From contig NZ_AP024749.1 of NCBI RefSeq assembly GCF_019702945.1, positions 310,001-374,000 on the forward strand: DNA of 64,000 bases, read 5' to 3'. This DNA is from Flavobacterium okayamense. Lineage in GTDB: Bacteria > Bacteroidota > Bacteroidia > Flavobacteriales > Flavobacteriaceae. The translations under genes and the position numbers were made by a program. The notes beneath the pieces are model-generated. The model was given only the letters and a program-made list of their open reading frames with translations. It was not told the origin of the DNA and searched no databases. This document shows, one piece after another, positions 6,298 to 14,254 of the stretch; within the stretch, counting starts at the first letter, position 1, and each line of letters begins with the position of its first letter.

Positions 6298-8916
6298 TTA
6301 TTTTTTACCTAACATTCGTTTTATCTCATTCAACTTCATTAAAGCTTCTACAGGCGTTAAAGTATTAATGTCTAAATTTACAATTTCTTCTTTTATTTCT
6401 TCTAATAATGGATCGTCTAGATTAAAGAAACTCAATTGCATTTCATCATCTGTTGCTTTCAACCCACTTAATTCTTCTGCAGAATGGTTTTTCTCTAACT
6501 TCTTTAACATTTTCTGTGCTTTTTGAATTACCGTTTGCGGCATTCCTGCCATTTTAGCTACGTGAATACCAAAACTATGCGCACTGCCGCCTTTCACTAA
6601 TTTGCGAATAAACAAAACCGTATCTTTCAATTCCTTTACCGAAACATTAAAGTTTTGAATGCGTTCAAAAATTAATTCCATTTCATTTAACTCGTGATAA
6701 TGCGTAGCAAATAAAGTTTTCGGTTTGTGTGGATGTTCGTGTAAATATTCGGAAATAGCCCACGCAATTGAAATTCCATCATATGTTGATGTTCCTCGGC
6801 CAATTTCATCTAGCAACACCAAACTTCTTTCTGAAATATTATTCAAAATGGAAGCCGTTTCATTCATTTCCACCATAAAAGTAGATTCGCCCATCGAAAT
6901 GTTATCGCTCGCTCCTACTCTTGTAAAAATCTTATCTACAATACCCATTCGAACGCTTTCCGCTGGAACAAAACTTCCCATTTGAGCCAACAACACAATT
7001 AAAGCGGTTTGACGCAAAATTGCCGATTTACCCGACATATTCGGACCCGTAATCATAATAATTTGTTGACTTTCTCTATCCAAATACACATCATTTGAAA
7101 TATACGGAACACCAACAGGCAATTGCTTTTCAATTACTGGATGACGACCTTCTTTTATTTCTAGATCGAAAGAATCGTCTAAAATTGGTCGGGCATAATT
7201 ATTCTCAATCGCTAATTGCGTGAACGATTGCAAACAATCTAATTGCGCCACTAAATTAGCATTATGCTGAACCGGTTTTATATAGGTTGCCATCCAATTT
7301 ATCAATTGCTCAAAAATTTGATTTTCTAACAATTGAATCTTTTCTTCGGCTCCTAAAATCTTAGCTTCGTATTCTTTTAATTCTTCGGTAATGTATCGCT
7401 CCGCACTTACTAAAGTTTGCTTACGAATCCATTCCGACGGAACTTTATCTTTATGTGTATTTCGAACTTCGATATAATATCCAAAAACATTATTGAAAGC
7501 TACTTTTAATGAAGGAATTCCAGTGGTTTCACTTTCGCGCTGCTCTAAATCTTCTAAATACGCTTTTCCGTTTTGAGAAATATTTCTTAGTTGGTCTAAC
7601 TCTTCACTAATTCCTGTTGCAATTGCATTTCCTTTATTAATGTTTACAGGCGCATCTTGATTTAAAGTATTCCCAATTTTCTCACGAAGCAATTCGCAAG
7701 CATGTAAACTATCACCAATCGTTTTTAACGCTTCATTCGAACTTTTTAAAGCTAATTCTTTAATGGGAACAATCGCATCTAAAGATTCTTTTAAATATAC
7801 CACTTCTCGTGGTGACACTTTACCTGCCGCCACTTTTGAAATCAAACGCTCTAAATCAGAAATTTGTTTGATTTGGTATTGAATTGCATTTAAAACCTCA
7901 CTATTCTCCTTCAAATACGAAACCACTTCATGACGACTTTCTATGCGACTTGCATCTTTTAACGGTAAAGCCAACCAACGTTTTTGCAAACGCGCCCCCA
8001 TGGGCGACAAAGTCTTATCTATAACATCTAAAAGTGTTACCGCATTTACATTCGTAGAATGATACAATTCTAAATTTCGAATCGTAAAACGATCCATCCA
8101 AACGTAAGCATCTTCTGCAATACGTTGAATATTCGTAATATGTCGAATTTTATTATGTTGGGTTTCCGATAAATAATACAACACTGCACCCGAAGCAATA
8201 ACGCCTTCTTGTAATTCTTCAATACCAAAACCTTTTAATGAATTGGTTTGAAAATGTTTGGTTAGACTTTCAACGGCATAATCTTCTTTGAAAATCCAAT
8301 CTTCCAAATAAAAAGTGTGGTAATCTTCGCCAAAAACCTCTCTAAATTTAGTCTTAAATTGCTTTGGCACTAAAATTTCACTTGGACCAAAATTCTGCAA
8401 CAACTTATCGACATATTCTTCGTTTCCTTGAGCTGTTAAAAACTCGCCTGTAGAAACATCTAAAAATGAAACACCTAAATATTTCTTACCAAAACTTACA
8501 GCAGCTAAGAAATTATTAGACTTCGCTTGTAAAACCTCATCATTCATCGCAACACCTGGTGTAACCAATTCGGTAACACCTCGTTTTACTATGGTTTTAG
8601 TCATTTTTGGATCTTCTAATTGATCGCAAATCGCCACTCGAAGTCCAGCTTTAACTAATTTGGGTAAATAGGTATTTAAAGAATGATGTGGAAAACCTGC
8701 CAATGCCGTTTCACTATCAGAACCTGCACCACGTTTTGTTAGAGTAATTCCTAAAATTCCTGCAGCTCTAACAGCATCTTCACCAAAGGTTTCATAGAAA
8801 TCGCCCACACGAAACAACAAACAAGCATCAGGATATTTTGCCTTGATACTATTGTATTGCTGCATTAATGGAGTTTCCTTTTTTTCTTTGGTTTTCGTTG
8901 CTTCTTTCTTAGCCAC
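6298..8916 (-). CDS. mutS: DNA mismatch repair protein MutS
   Basis: Recognises mismatches and small loops and starts repair with MutL; a cytoplasmic ABC-family ATPase dimer. The 872-residue length is normal. The mismatch-wedging F40-Y41-E42 motif is in [10 protein letters not shown]. Walker A GPNMSGKS is at 624-631, Walker [11 protein letters not shown] has D703/E704, and the ATHYHEL switch is near 737. QLSFF at 827-831 resembles a beta-clamp binding motif. It starts with GTG (8914-8916), as no in-frame ATG lies nearby upstream and the N-terminus [13 protein letters not shown] fits the family. A near-match -7 box (TACCTTCG) is about 25 nt upstream. Transcribed toward the tRNA cluster. Confidence 0.97.
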   Translation of the reverse strand: MAKKEATKTKEKKETPLMQQYNSIKAKYPDACLLFRVGDFYETFGEDAVRAAGILGITLTKRGAGSDSETALAGFPHHSLNTYLPKLVKAGLRVAICDQLEDPKMTKTIVKRGVTELVTPGVAMNDEVLQAKSNNFLAAVSFGKKYLGVSFLDVSTGEFLTAQGNEEYVDKLLQNFGPSEILVPKQFKTKFREVFGEDYHTFYLEDWIFKEDYAVESLTKHFQTNSLKGFGIEELQEGVIASGAVLYYLSETQHNKIRHITNIQRIAEDAYVWMDRFTIRNLELYHSTNVNAVTLLDVIDKTLSPMGARLQKRWLALPLKDASRIESRHEVVSYLKENSEVLNAIQYQIKQISDLERLISKVAAGKVSPREVVYLKESLDAIVPIKELALKSSNEALKTIGDSLHACELLREKIGNTLNQDAPVNINKGNAIATGISEELDQLRNISQNGKAYLEDLEQRESETTGIPSLKVAFNNVFGYYIEVRNTHKDKVPSEWIRKQTLVSAERYITEELKEYEAKILGAEEKIQLLENQIFEQLINWMATYIKPVQHNANLVAQLDCLQSFTQLAIENNYARPILDDSFDLEIKEGRHPVIEKQLPVGVPYISNDVYLDRESQQIIMITGPNMSGKSAILRQTALIVLLAQMGSFVPAESVRMGIVDKIFTRVGASDNISMGESTFMVEMNETASILNNISERSLVLLDEIGRGTSTYDGISIAWAISEYLHEHPHKPKTLFATHYHELNEMELIFERIQNFNVSVKELKDTVLFIRKLVKGGSAHSFGIHVAKMAGMPQTVIQKAQKMLKKLEKNHSAEELSGLKATDDEMQLSFFNLDDPLLEEIKEEIVNLDINTLTPVEALMKLNEIKRMLGKK

Positions 8917-9025
8917 AATTCTTAAATTTTAGTGTAGTTGCGAAGGTAATAAAAAGAGCACAATGACAATATTAAAATTAATAGCAATTTGAAAATTTAT
9001 AAAGACAATTTAATAAGTTTTCCTC

Positions 9026-9195
9026 TTTCATTTTCTTTGCTTGTCCAAAGAAAACGAAACAAAAGAAAGGACACTTTTACGAGGAATTTTTAATCTATGA
9101 TTAAAACCGTCTGAAAAACTCTGCGTCGCTTCCCTCCTGTTTTCAGAGCTTTTTCAGACTATTCTTGCGTAAAAGAATGCAAAGCTACGCTTTGC
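9026..9195. repeat. Three-hairpin intergenic element
   Basis: The 344-bp gap between mutS and the RNA methyltransferase has no gene but holds three inverted repeats. (1) TTTCATTTTCTTTG (9026-9039) with CAAAGAAAACGAAA (9046-9059), 13 of 14 paired. (2) GTCTGAAAAACTCTG (9109-9123) with CAGAGCTTTTTCAGAC (9144-9159), one bulge. (3) GCAAAGC (9179-9185), loop TAC, GCTTTGC (9189-9195). From memory, the core CTTTGCTTGTCCAAAGAAA followed by GAAAGGACAC recurs in many Bacteroidota genomes as a dispersed non-coding repeat. It has no long ORF. Confidence 0.6.
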
Positions 9196-9225
9196 TGAAA
9201 CAATAAAAATTGACACAACTCCAAA

Positions 9226-9256
9226 TTGTCTAATTAACACATTATATCTATTTTTG
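9226..9256 (+). promoter_or_regulatory. Promoter of the TrmH-type methyltransferase gene
   Basis: TTG at 9226-9228, a 20-nt spacer, TATTTTTG at 9249-9256. The ATG is at 9261, only 4 nt past the -7 box, so transcription would begin at or next to the start codon and give a leaderless mRNA. Confidence 0.6.
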
Positions 9257-9260
9257 CAGC

Positions 9261-9800
9261 ATGAGAAAATTAGCCAACGAAGAATTAAATCGCATTAGTA
9301 AAGAAGATTTTAAAAAATCTGAAAAAACACCAATTATTGTAATTCTAGATGATATTAGAAGCTTACACAATATTGGTTCGGTTTTTAGAACGAGCGACGC
9401 ATTCTTGTTGGAAAAAATTTATTTGTGTGGTATAACCGCAACACCACCCAATAAAGAAATTCATAAAACAGCTCTTGGCGCAACGGATACGGTTGCCTGG
9501 GAATACGCAAAAGATGTTTTAGAAGTTATTCAAAAGTTAAAAGAAGAAAACGTAAATATTTTTTCGGTAGAACAAACAGAAAATTCTATCATGTTAAATG
9601 ATTTTCAAGCGGAAACAAACCAACGTTATGCGTTAATTTTTGGAAACGAAGTAAAAGGTGTTTCGCAAGAAGCGATTAATTTAAGCGATGGTGTTATTGA
9701 AATTCCACAATTAGGAAGTAAACACTCGCTAAATATTTCGGTTAGTGCTGGAATTGTAATTTGGGATTTGTTTCAGAAGTTTTTTGAGAAAAAAGAGTAA
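9261..9800 (+). CDS. SpoU/TrmH family RNA 2'-O-methyltransferase
   Basis: A SAM-dependent SPOUT (alpha/beta-knot) enzyme that methylates a ribose 2'-OH in tRNA or rRNA. It has 179 residues, the short form without a substrate-binding N-terminal domain. Three SpoU motifs are visible: DIRSLHNIGSVFRTSD (motif 1, with the catalytic Arg), YALIFGNEVKGVS (motif 2) and EIPQLGSKHSLNISVSAGI (motif 3, the knot). The target RNA cannot be told from sequence; TrmL/TrmH-like wobble or D-loop methylation is possible. The promoter box is so close to the ATG that the mRNA is probably leaderless. Confidence 0.88.
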   Translation: MRKLANEELNRISKEDFKKSEKTPIIVILDDIRSLHNIGSVFRTSDAFLLEKIYLCGITATPPNKEIHKTALGATDTVAWEYAKDVLEVIQKLKEENVNIFSVEQTENSIMLNDFQAETNQRYALIFGNEVKGVSQEAINLSDGVIEIPQLGSKHSLNISVSAGIVIWDLFQKFFEKKE

Positions 9801-9801
9801 A

Positions 9802-9817
9802 GAAAATAGAGGATAGA
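9802..9817 (+). repeat. 16-nt sense-strand repeat after the methyltransferase stop codon
   Basis: GAAAATAGAGGATAGA, starting 2 nt after the TAA of the RNA methyltransferase gene. It matches 239-254 (minus) and 10380-10395 (minus) at 15 of 16 positions each. Confidence 0.5.
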
Positions 9818-9819
9818 TT

Positions 9820-10359
9820 TTAATTTTTACTCTTATTAAAATCTCTTAATTTTTTATTCAAAATTTTCAATAATTCATCACACTTTATATCTAAAAAAGC
9901 AGTCTGTATACTAAATTCAGAATTAACTGCTCTCTTTGGTATAATCTCTTTTAAGATTTTATAAAATAAAGAATTTGAATATTTTTCTGAAGGTTTTTTT
10001 AATTCAACAAAAATAATTCTATTAGTCACAAAACCTCTATGATAAGTATTTACTAAAAAAAAAGATTCTATATCTTCAAACTTTACAACTCTATCTTTTT
10101 TTAAGAATATCGATATAAAAACCTCATTATCATTAACAATTAACATTGGCGATTTTTTTGACAATAGATAAATAGAATGAATAATCCCAAAACTAAAAAG
10201 TATTAAACCTAATAACAGCATAATACTTTTAAGAGGTTTAACATCGAAATTTATCATTTCATCAAAATAAAAAACACCTATAAATACAAAAAAACATCCA
10301 GCTGATAAGTAAATAGCTGCTTTCTCTTTATTTACAAATATGTTTTTAATATTTTCCAA
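9820..10359 (-). CDS. Small inner-membrane protein, possibly STM3941-like
   Basis: The 179-residue protein has two membrane helices (about 14-32 and 46-68) and then a soluble beta-rich domain ending in a basic helix (KKLRDFNKSKN). The layout (two helices plus a PH-like cytoplasmic domain with a 'KFEDIESFFL' strand) resembles the STM3941 family, but I am not certain. Function unknown. The start is TTG (10357-10359), overlapping the last 28 nt of the folK-dNK gene. The next in-frame ATG would remove the first helix. It is probably cotranscribed with folK-dNK. Confidence 0.6.
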   Translation of the reverse strand: MENIKNIFVNKEKAAIYLSAGCFFVFIGVFYFDEMINFDVKPLKSIMLLLGLILFSFGIIHSIYLLSKKSPMLIVNDNEVFISIFLKKDRVVKFEDIESFFLVNTYHRGFVTNRIIFVELKKPSEKYSNSLFYKILKEIIPKRAVNSEFSIQTAFLDIKCDELLKILNKKLRDFNKSKN

Positions 10360-11516
10360 AATACTTCTTTTCTATATTTTCTACCCTCTATTTTCTCCTT
10401 CACCTCATCCAAAATCTTCACATAATCTTCTTGATTTTTTACAAAATCAAAATCGGAAACATCAATGATTAAAACATTTAAATCGGTTTGGGTTTTGATG
10501 TAATCTAAATAACCGCGATTGATTTTTTCTAAATATTCGGCTGGAATTTCTTGTTCGTAATTACGACCTCGTTTTTTAATATTAGTCAATAATCGTTCTG
10601 TATTTTGATACAAATACACATACAAATCGGGTTTTGGCATTTCTTTGTGAATAATGTCAAACATGGTTTTGTACAAACGAAATTCATCTTCTTGCAAAGT
10701 AACTTTGGCGAAAATCAACGATTTTACGATGTGATAATCGGATACAATAAAATCTTTAAACAAATCAAACTGCGATAAATCATCTGTTAATTGTTGGTAA
10801 CGATCGGCTAAAAAAGACATTTCTAAAGGAAATGCGTAGCGATTTTGGTCTTTATAAAATTTCGGTAAAAAAGGATTATCGGCAAAGCGTTCTAAAACCA
10901 ATTTTGCATTCAAATCTTCAGCAATCTTTGAAGATAATGTAGTTTTTCCAGCGCCGATATTTCCTTCAATTGAAATGTAATTGTAATTATCGAATTGTAA
11001 ATCTTGTAAAGGCGATTTTAGTTTTCCAAAAACTGTACAATCTGATTTATCTTCGGTAATTTCTAAAAGCTCTTGAATTGATTTTTTGAAAACAGGATGT
11101 TCCCATTGAAAATTCAAATCTGAGAAGGGTAACAAAACAAACTTTCTATCTTGCATTCGCGGATGTGGTACTTGCAATTCGTTTGCTTCAATAATTTCTT
11201 CATTACAAGCTATAACATCTAAATCAATTGTTCGCGAAGCATATCCATTTTCAGTAGAACGAATTCTACCCAATTCTTTTTCTAGTTTCAATAATTGCTT
11301 TAAAACTTTAGAAGCCGATTTAGAAGTATGAACCAAAACAACCGCATTTAAAAAAGCATCGCCTTCAAAACCTAAAGCTGGCGTTTCATACACTTTTGAC
11401 GCTTGAACAACAGTTGCAATTTTGTTATGAATCGACAAAACCGCTTGTTCTAAATAGTCCAAACGATTACCTTCATTACTTCCTAATGCTATTACAATTT
11501 GATTTTGATTCATCAT
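10332..11516 (-). CDS. folK: HPPK (FolK) fused to a deoxynucleoside kinase
   Basis: A two-domain enzyme of 394 residues. The N-terminal HPPK domain (about 1-155) makes 6-hydroxymethyl-dihydropterin diphosphate for folate synthesis; YASRTIDLDVIA and VPHPRMQDRKFVLLP are its signatures. The C-terminal domain (about 180-380) is a deoxynucleoside kinase with P-loop GNIGAGKTT and the ERFADNPFLPKFY substrate block. I chose the first ATG (11514-11516) over the upstream TTG at 11522. The last 18 residues (EGRKYRKEVFW...) are encoded by A-rich repeat-like DNA (see 10380-10395) and look like a non-homologous extension. A second dNK is coupled to folA at 46.2 kb. Divergent from sppA. Confidence 0.9.
   Translation of the reverse strand: MMNQNQIVIALGSNEGNRLDYLEQAVLSIHNKIATVVQASKVYETPALGFEGDAFLNAVVLVHTSKSASKVLKQLLKLEKELGRIRSTENGYASRTIDLDVIACNEEIIEANELQVPHPRMQDRKFVLLPFSDLNFQWEHPVFKKSIQELLEITEDKSDCTVFGKLKSPLQDLQFDNYNYISIEGNIGAGKTTLSSKIAEDLNAKLVLERFADNPFLPKFYKDQNRYAFPLEMSFLADRYQQLTDDLSQFDLFKDFIVSDYHIVKSLIFAKVTLQEDEFRLYKTMFDIIHKEMPKPDLYVYLYQNTERLLTNIKKRGRNYEQEIPAEYLEKINRGYLDYIKTQTDLNVLIIDVSDFDFVKNQEDYVKILDEVKEKIEGRKYRKEVFWKILKTYL
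10380..10395 (-). repeat. 16-nt repeat at the 3' end of folK-dNK
   Basis: The minus strand reads GAAAATAGAGGGTAGA, within the last 20 codons of folK-dNK. It matches the copies after the DegT aminotransferase and TrmH-type genes, here read as protein. Confidence 0.45.
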
Positions 11517-11628
11517 TGGCAAAATAACAAACTATTTTTTCTAAAATAAACCAAAAAAGTTTTTTTTATGAACATGTAACATTTTTAACAATTTACACAC
11601 TAACTTTTTAAATAAAATTACTGACAAA

Positions 11629-13395
11629 ATGAAATTTTTAGGAAATGTATTAGCAACTGTAATTGGGATATTTGTATTCTTCATGTTGTTCTTTTTTGGC
11701 ATCATGTTTATTGGGCTAATTTTTGGTGGAGATGGTGAAACTGTAAAAGTTAAAGAAAACTCTATTATTGAGTTAGATTTATCTAAAGTTAATCTTGATT
11801 ATGCAGGAAAAATAAACTTTAAAGAATTTAATTATTTTGAAAGCAAGCACAATGGATTGATTGATGTCATAAATGCCATTGAATATGCAAAAACAGATGA
11901 TAAAATAGAGGGAATTTCAATCTTGAACAATTTCTCAAGTTTAGGTTTAGCGCAAAGTAAAGCACTTCGTGATGAATTAGAGAGCTTTAAAAAATCAGGA
12001 AAATTTGTTGTTGCTTATTCTAATTATTTAACACAAAACGATTATTATTTAAACTCGGTTGCAGATACTTTGTACTTAAATCCAGTTGGTGAACTTGATT
12101 TTAAAGGATTAGCTTCAGAAATTATTTACATGAAAAATCTTCAAGAGAAAACAGGTGTTAAAATGGAAGTTTTACGTCATGGAAAATACAAAAGTGCTGT
12201 TGAACCTTTCTTAGCACAAGAAATGAGTCCGGAAAACCGTGAACAAATGACGGTTTTATTAGAATCGGCTTGGGAAACTATTGTAACCGATATTTCGAAA
12301 AGTAGAAATATTTCGGTTGATAGTTTAAATAGTATTGCTAATTCACTTGGTGGAAGAACTCCAGATTTAGCTTTAGCTAAGAATTTAATAGACAAAGTTG
12401 CTTATGAAGATGTTTATCACAATGCTATTCGTAAAAAACTTGATGTTGAAGCTGAAGAAGAATATAACAAAGTAACTATTGTTGATTATGCAAAAAGCGT
12501 AGCAACTACTTCAGTAGATTTTTCAAAAAAAGATATAGTTGCTGTTATATATGCACAAGGAGAAATTCAAGGTGGCGAAGGCGATGTAAATATAATTGGC
12601 GAAGGTGCCATTAGACGTTCTTTAAAAGAAGCACGAAACGATGACGATGTAAAAGCAATTGTTTTGCGTGTGAATAGCCCTGGTGGAAGTGCTTTGACTT
12701 CAGAATTAATTTGGAGAGAAATCGAATTAACTAAAAAAGTAAAACCAGTCGTAGTATCAATGAGTAATTATGCCGCTTCTGGAGGATATTACATTGCGTG
12801 TAATGCTGATAGAATTTTTGCGGAGCCAAGTACAATTACAGGTTCGATAGGCGTTTTTGGAATGTTACCAAACATGGAAGAACTAGCAACAAATATTGGT
12901 ATTAACGCTGAACAAGTTAAAACGCATAACAACGCAAGTGGTTATAGTGTATTTGAACCATTAGACGAAAATTTTAAAATGGTTACATTAGAAAGTATCG
13001 AAAATATCTATACAATTTTTTTACAACGTGTTGCAGCAGGAAGAAACATGACGGTTGAACAAGTTGATAGTATTGCTCAAGGTAGAGTTTGGACAGGCTC
13101 TGACGCTGTTAAAAATGGTTTAGTTGATGAATTAGGCGGATTAGATAAAGCTATTGCATACGCAGCTAAATTAGGTAAAACAGATTCCTATAGAACTGAA
13201 AATTATCCTGAATACGAAAAAAACTTTGATGATGTTTTAGCTAATTTCGGGTTATCTACTTTTTATAAATCAAAAGAGACTATCTTAAAAGAAGAATTAG
13301 GCGAAGAAAACTACAAAGTTTTCGAACAAATTAAAAAAGCCAACCAATTAAAAGGTATTCAAGCTTTAATGCCTTACGAATTGAATATTAAATAA
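11629..13395 (+). CDS. sppA: Signal peptide peptidase SppA, 67K type
   Basis: A membrane-bound serine/lysine protease (family S49) that degrades cleaved signal peptides at the periplasmic face of the inner membrane. The 588-residue length fits the long form with two tandem S49 domains. One N-terminal membrane helix covers about residues 5-32. The dyad is K188 in GKYKSAVEPF (first domain) and S385 in NYAASGGYYIA (second domain), matching Lys209 and Ser409 of the E. coli enzyme. The oxyanion stretch VNSPGGSA is at 349-355. Divergent from folK-dNK, with a terminator at 13420-13448. Confidence 0.95.
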   Translation: MKFLGNVLATVIGIFVFFMLFFFGIMFIGLIFGGDGETVKVKENSIIELDLSKVNLDYAGKINFKEFNYFESKHNGLIDVINAIEYAKTDDKIEGISILNNFSSLGLAQSKALRDELESFKKSGKFVVAYSNYLTQNDYYLNSVADTLYLNPVGELDFKGLASEIIYMKNLQEKTGVKMEVLRHGKYKSAVEPFLAQEMSPENREQMTVLLESAWETIVTDISKSRNISVDSLNSIANSLGGRTPDLALAKNLIDKVAYEDVYHNAIRKKLDVEAEEEYNKVTIVDYAKSVATTSVDFSKKDIVAVIYAQGEIQGGEGDVNIIGEGAIRRSLKEARNDDDVKAIVLRVNSPGGSALTSELIWREIELTKKVKPVVVSMSNYAASGGYYIACNADRIFAEPSTITGSIGVFGMLPNMEELATNIGINAEQVKTHNNASGYSVFEPLDENFKMVTLESIENIYTIFLQRVAAGRNMTVEQVDSIAQGRVWTGSDAVKNGLVDELGGLDKAIAYAAKLGKTDSYRTENYPEYEKNFDDVLANFGLSTFYKSKETILKEELGEENYKVFEQIKKANQLKGIQALMPYELNIK

Positions 13396-13419
13396 TAGTA
13401 TAGATATTTTAAGTTAAAA

Positions 13420-13448
13420 GGTTACAACAAGTTTGTAGCCTTTTTTTT
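13420..13448 (+). terminator. Rho-independent terminator of sppA
   Basis: GGTTACAA (13420-13427), loop CAAGT, TTGTAGCC (13433-13440, one G-U pair), then eight T. Confidence 0.8.
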
Positions 13449-13459
13449 ATTTTTACCAA

Positions 13460-14167
13460 ATGGAAACACAAAACAAATTCTTAGCCCAACGTATTTACTT
13501 TATCTTAAGTGCACTTTTCATTTGTTCTTTAGTGGTTTCTAATTTAATTTTTCAAAAGTTTTTCTATTGGTATCCGTTTGGAGATGTTGAGTTTCTTGGC
13601 GCAAAGTTTTTCGAAGTTTCTGTTGGTATTTTACCTTACCCTATTACGTTTTTAATTACAGATATTATCTCTGAAATCTATGGGAAGAAAAAAGCCAATC
13701 AAGTTGTAACCAACGGAATTTTTGCTTCTATTTTTTCATTGGGAATAATTTATGTTGCAAATCAAGTTCCAGCAATAGAAAATTCCCCAGTAGACAATGC
13801 ATTGTTTTCAAAAGTATTTGGACAAACAGCTTTAGCTGTTTTAGCCTCTATGTTAGCCTATTTAGCGGCACAATACATAGATATACAAGTATATCATTTT
13901 TGGAAAAAATTGACACAAGGAAAAAAATTATGGCTACGTAATAATTTCTCAACTATGACTTCTCAAGCTGTTGATACATTTACAGTTTTGTTACTTCTTT
14001 GTTCATTTGAAATTTTACCATGGGAAGTTTTCTGGAAGTTATTTATAAGTGGATTTGCTTTTAAAATATTTATAGCTTTGATAGATACACCTTTTATGTA
14101 TTTAGCTGTTTTTCTCTTCCGTAGAAAATTCAACTTAAAGGTAAATGAAGAACTTTCTATCGATTAA
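13460..14167 (+). CDS. yhhQ: Queuosine precursor transporter (YhhQ/QPTR family)
   Basis: An inner-membrane importer of queuosine precursors (preQ0/preQ1, queuine) for tRNA wobble modification. It has 235 residues and about six to seven hydrophobic segments. The family signature PITFLITDIISEIYGKKKAN is present at about 56-75, and the C-terminal LIDTPFMYLAVFLF segment is typical of this DUF165 family. It starts 12 nt after the sppA terminator T-run. A TATTTTTA box, one mismatch from consensus, overlaps that T-run and may be its promoter. Confidence 0.88.
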   Translation: METQNKFLAQRIYFILSALFICSLVVSNLIFQKFFYWYPFGDVEFLGAKFFEVSVGILPYPITFLITDIISEIYGKKKANQVVTNGIFASIFSLGIIYVANQVPAIENSPVDNALFSKVFGQTALAVLASMLAYLAAQYIDIQVYHFWKKLTQGKKLWLRNNFSTMTSQAVDTFTVLLLLCSFEILPWEVFWKLFISGFAFKIFIALIDTPFMYLAVFLFRRKFNLKVNEELSID

Positions 14168-14254
14168 TTATTTTTTTTAACGAAAGCTTAAACAAATTTG
14201 AACTTTTTGGCGTTAAATTTGTAGTAAAATTTCATCAAATTAACATACATTCTT

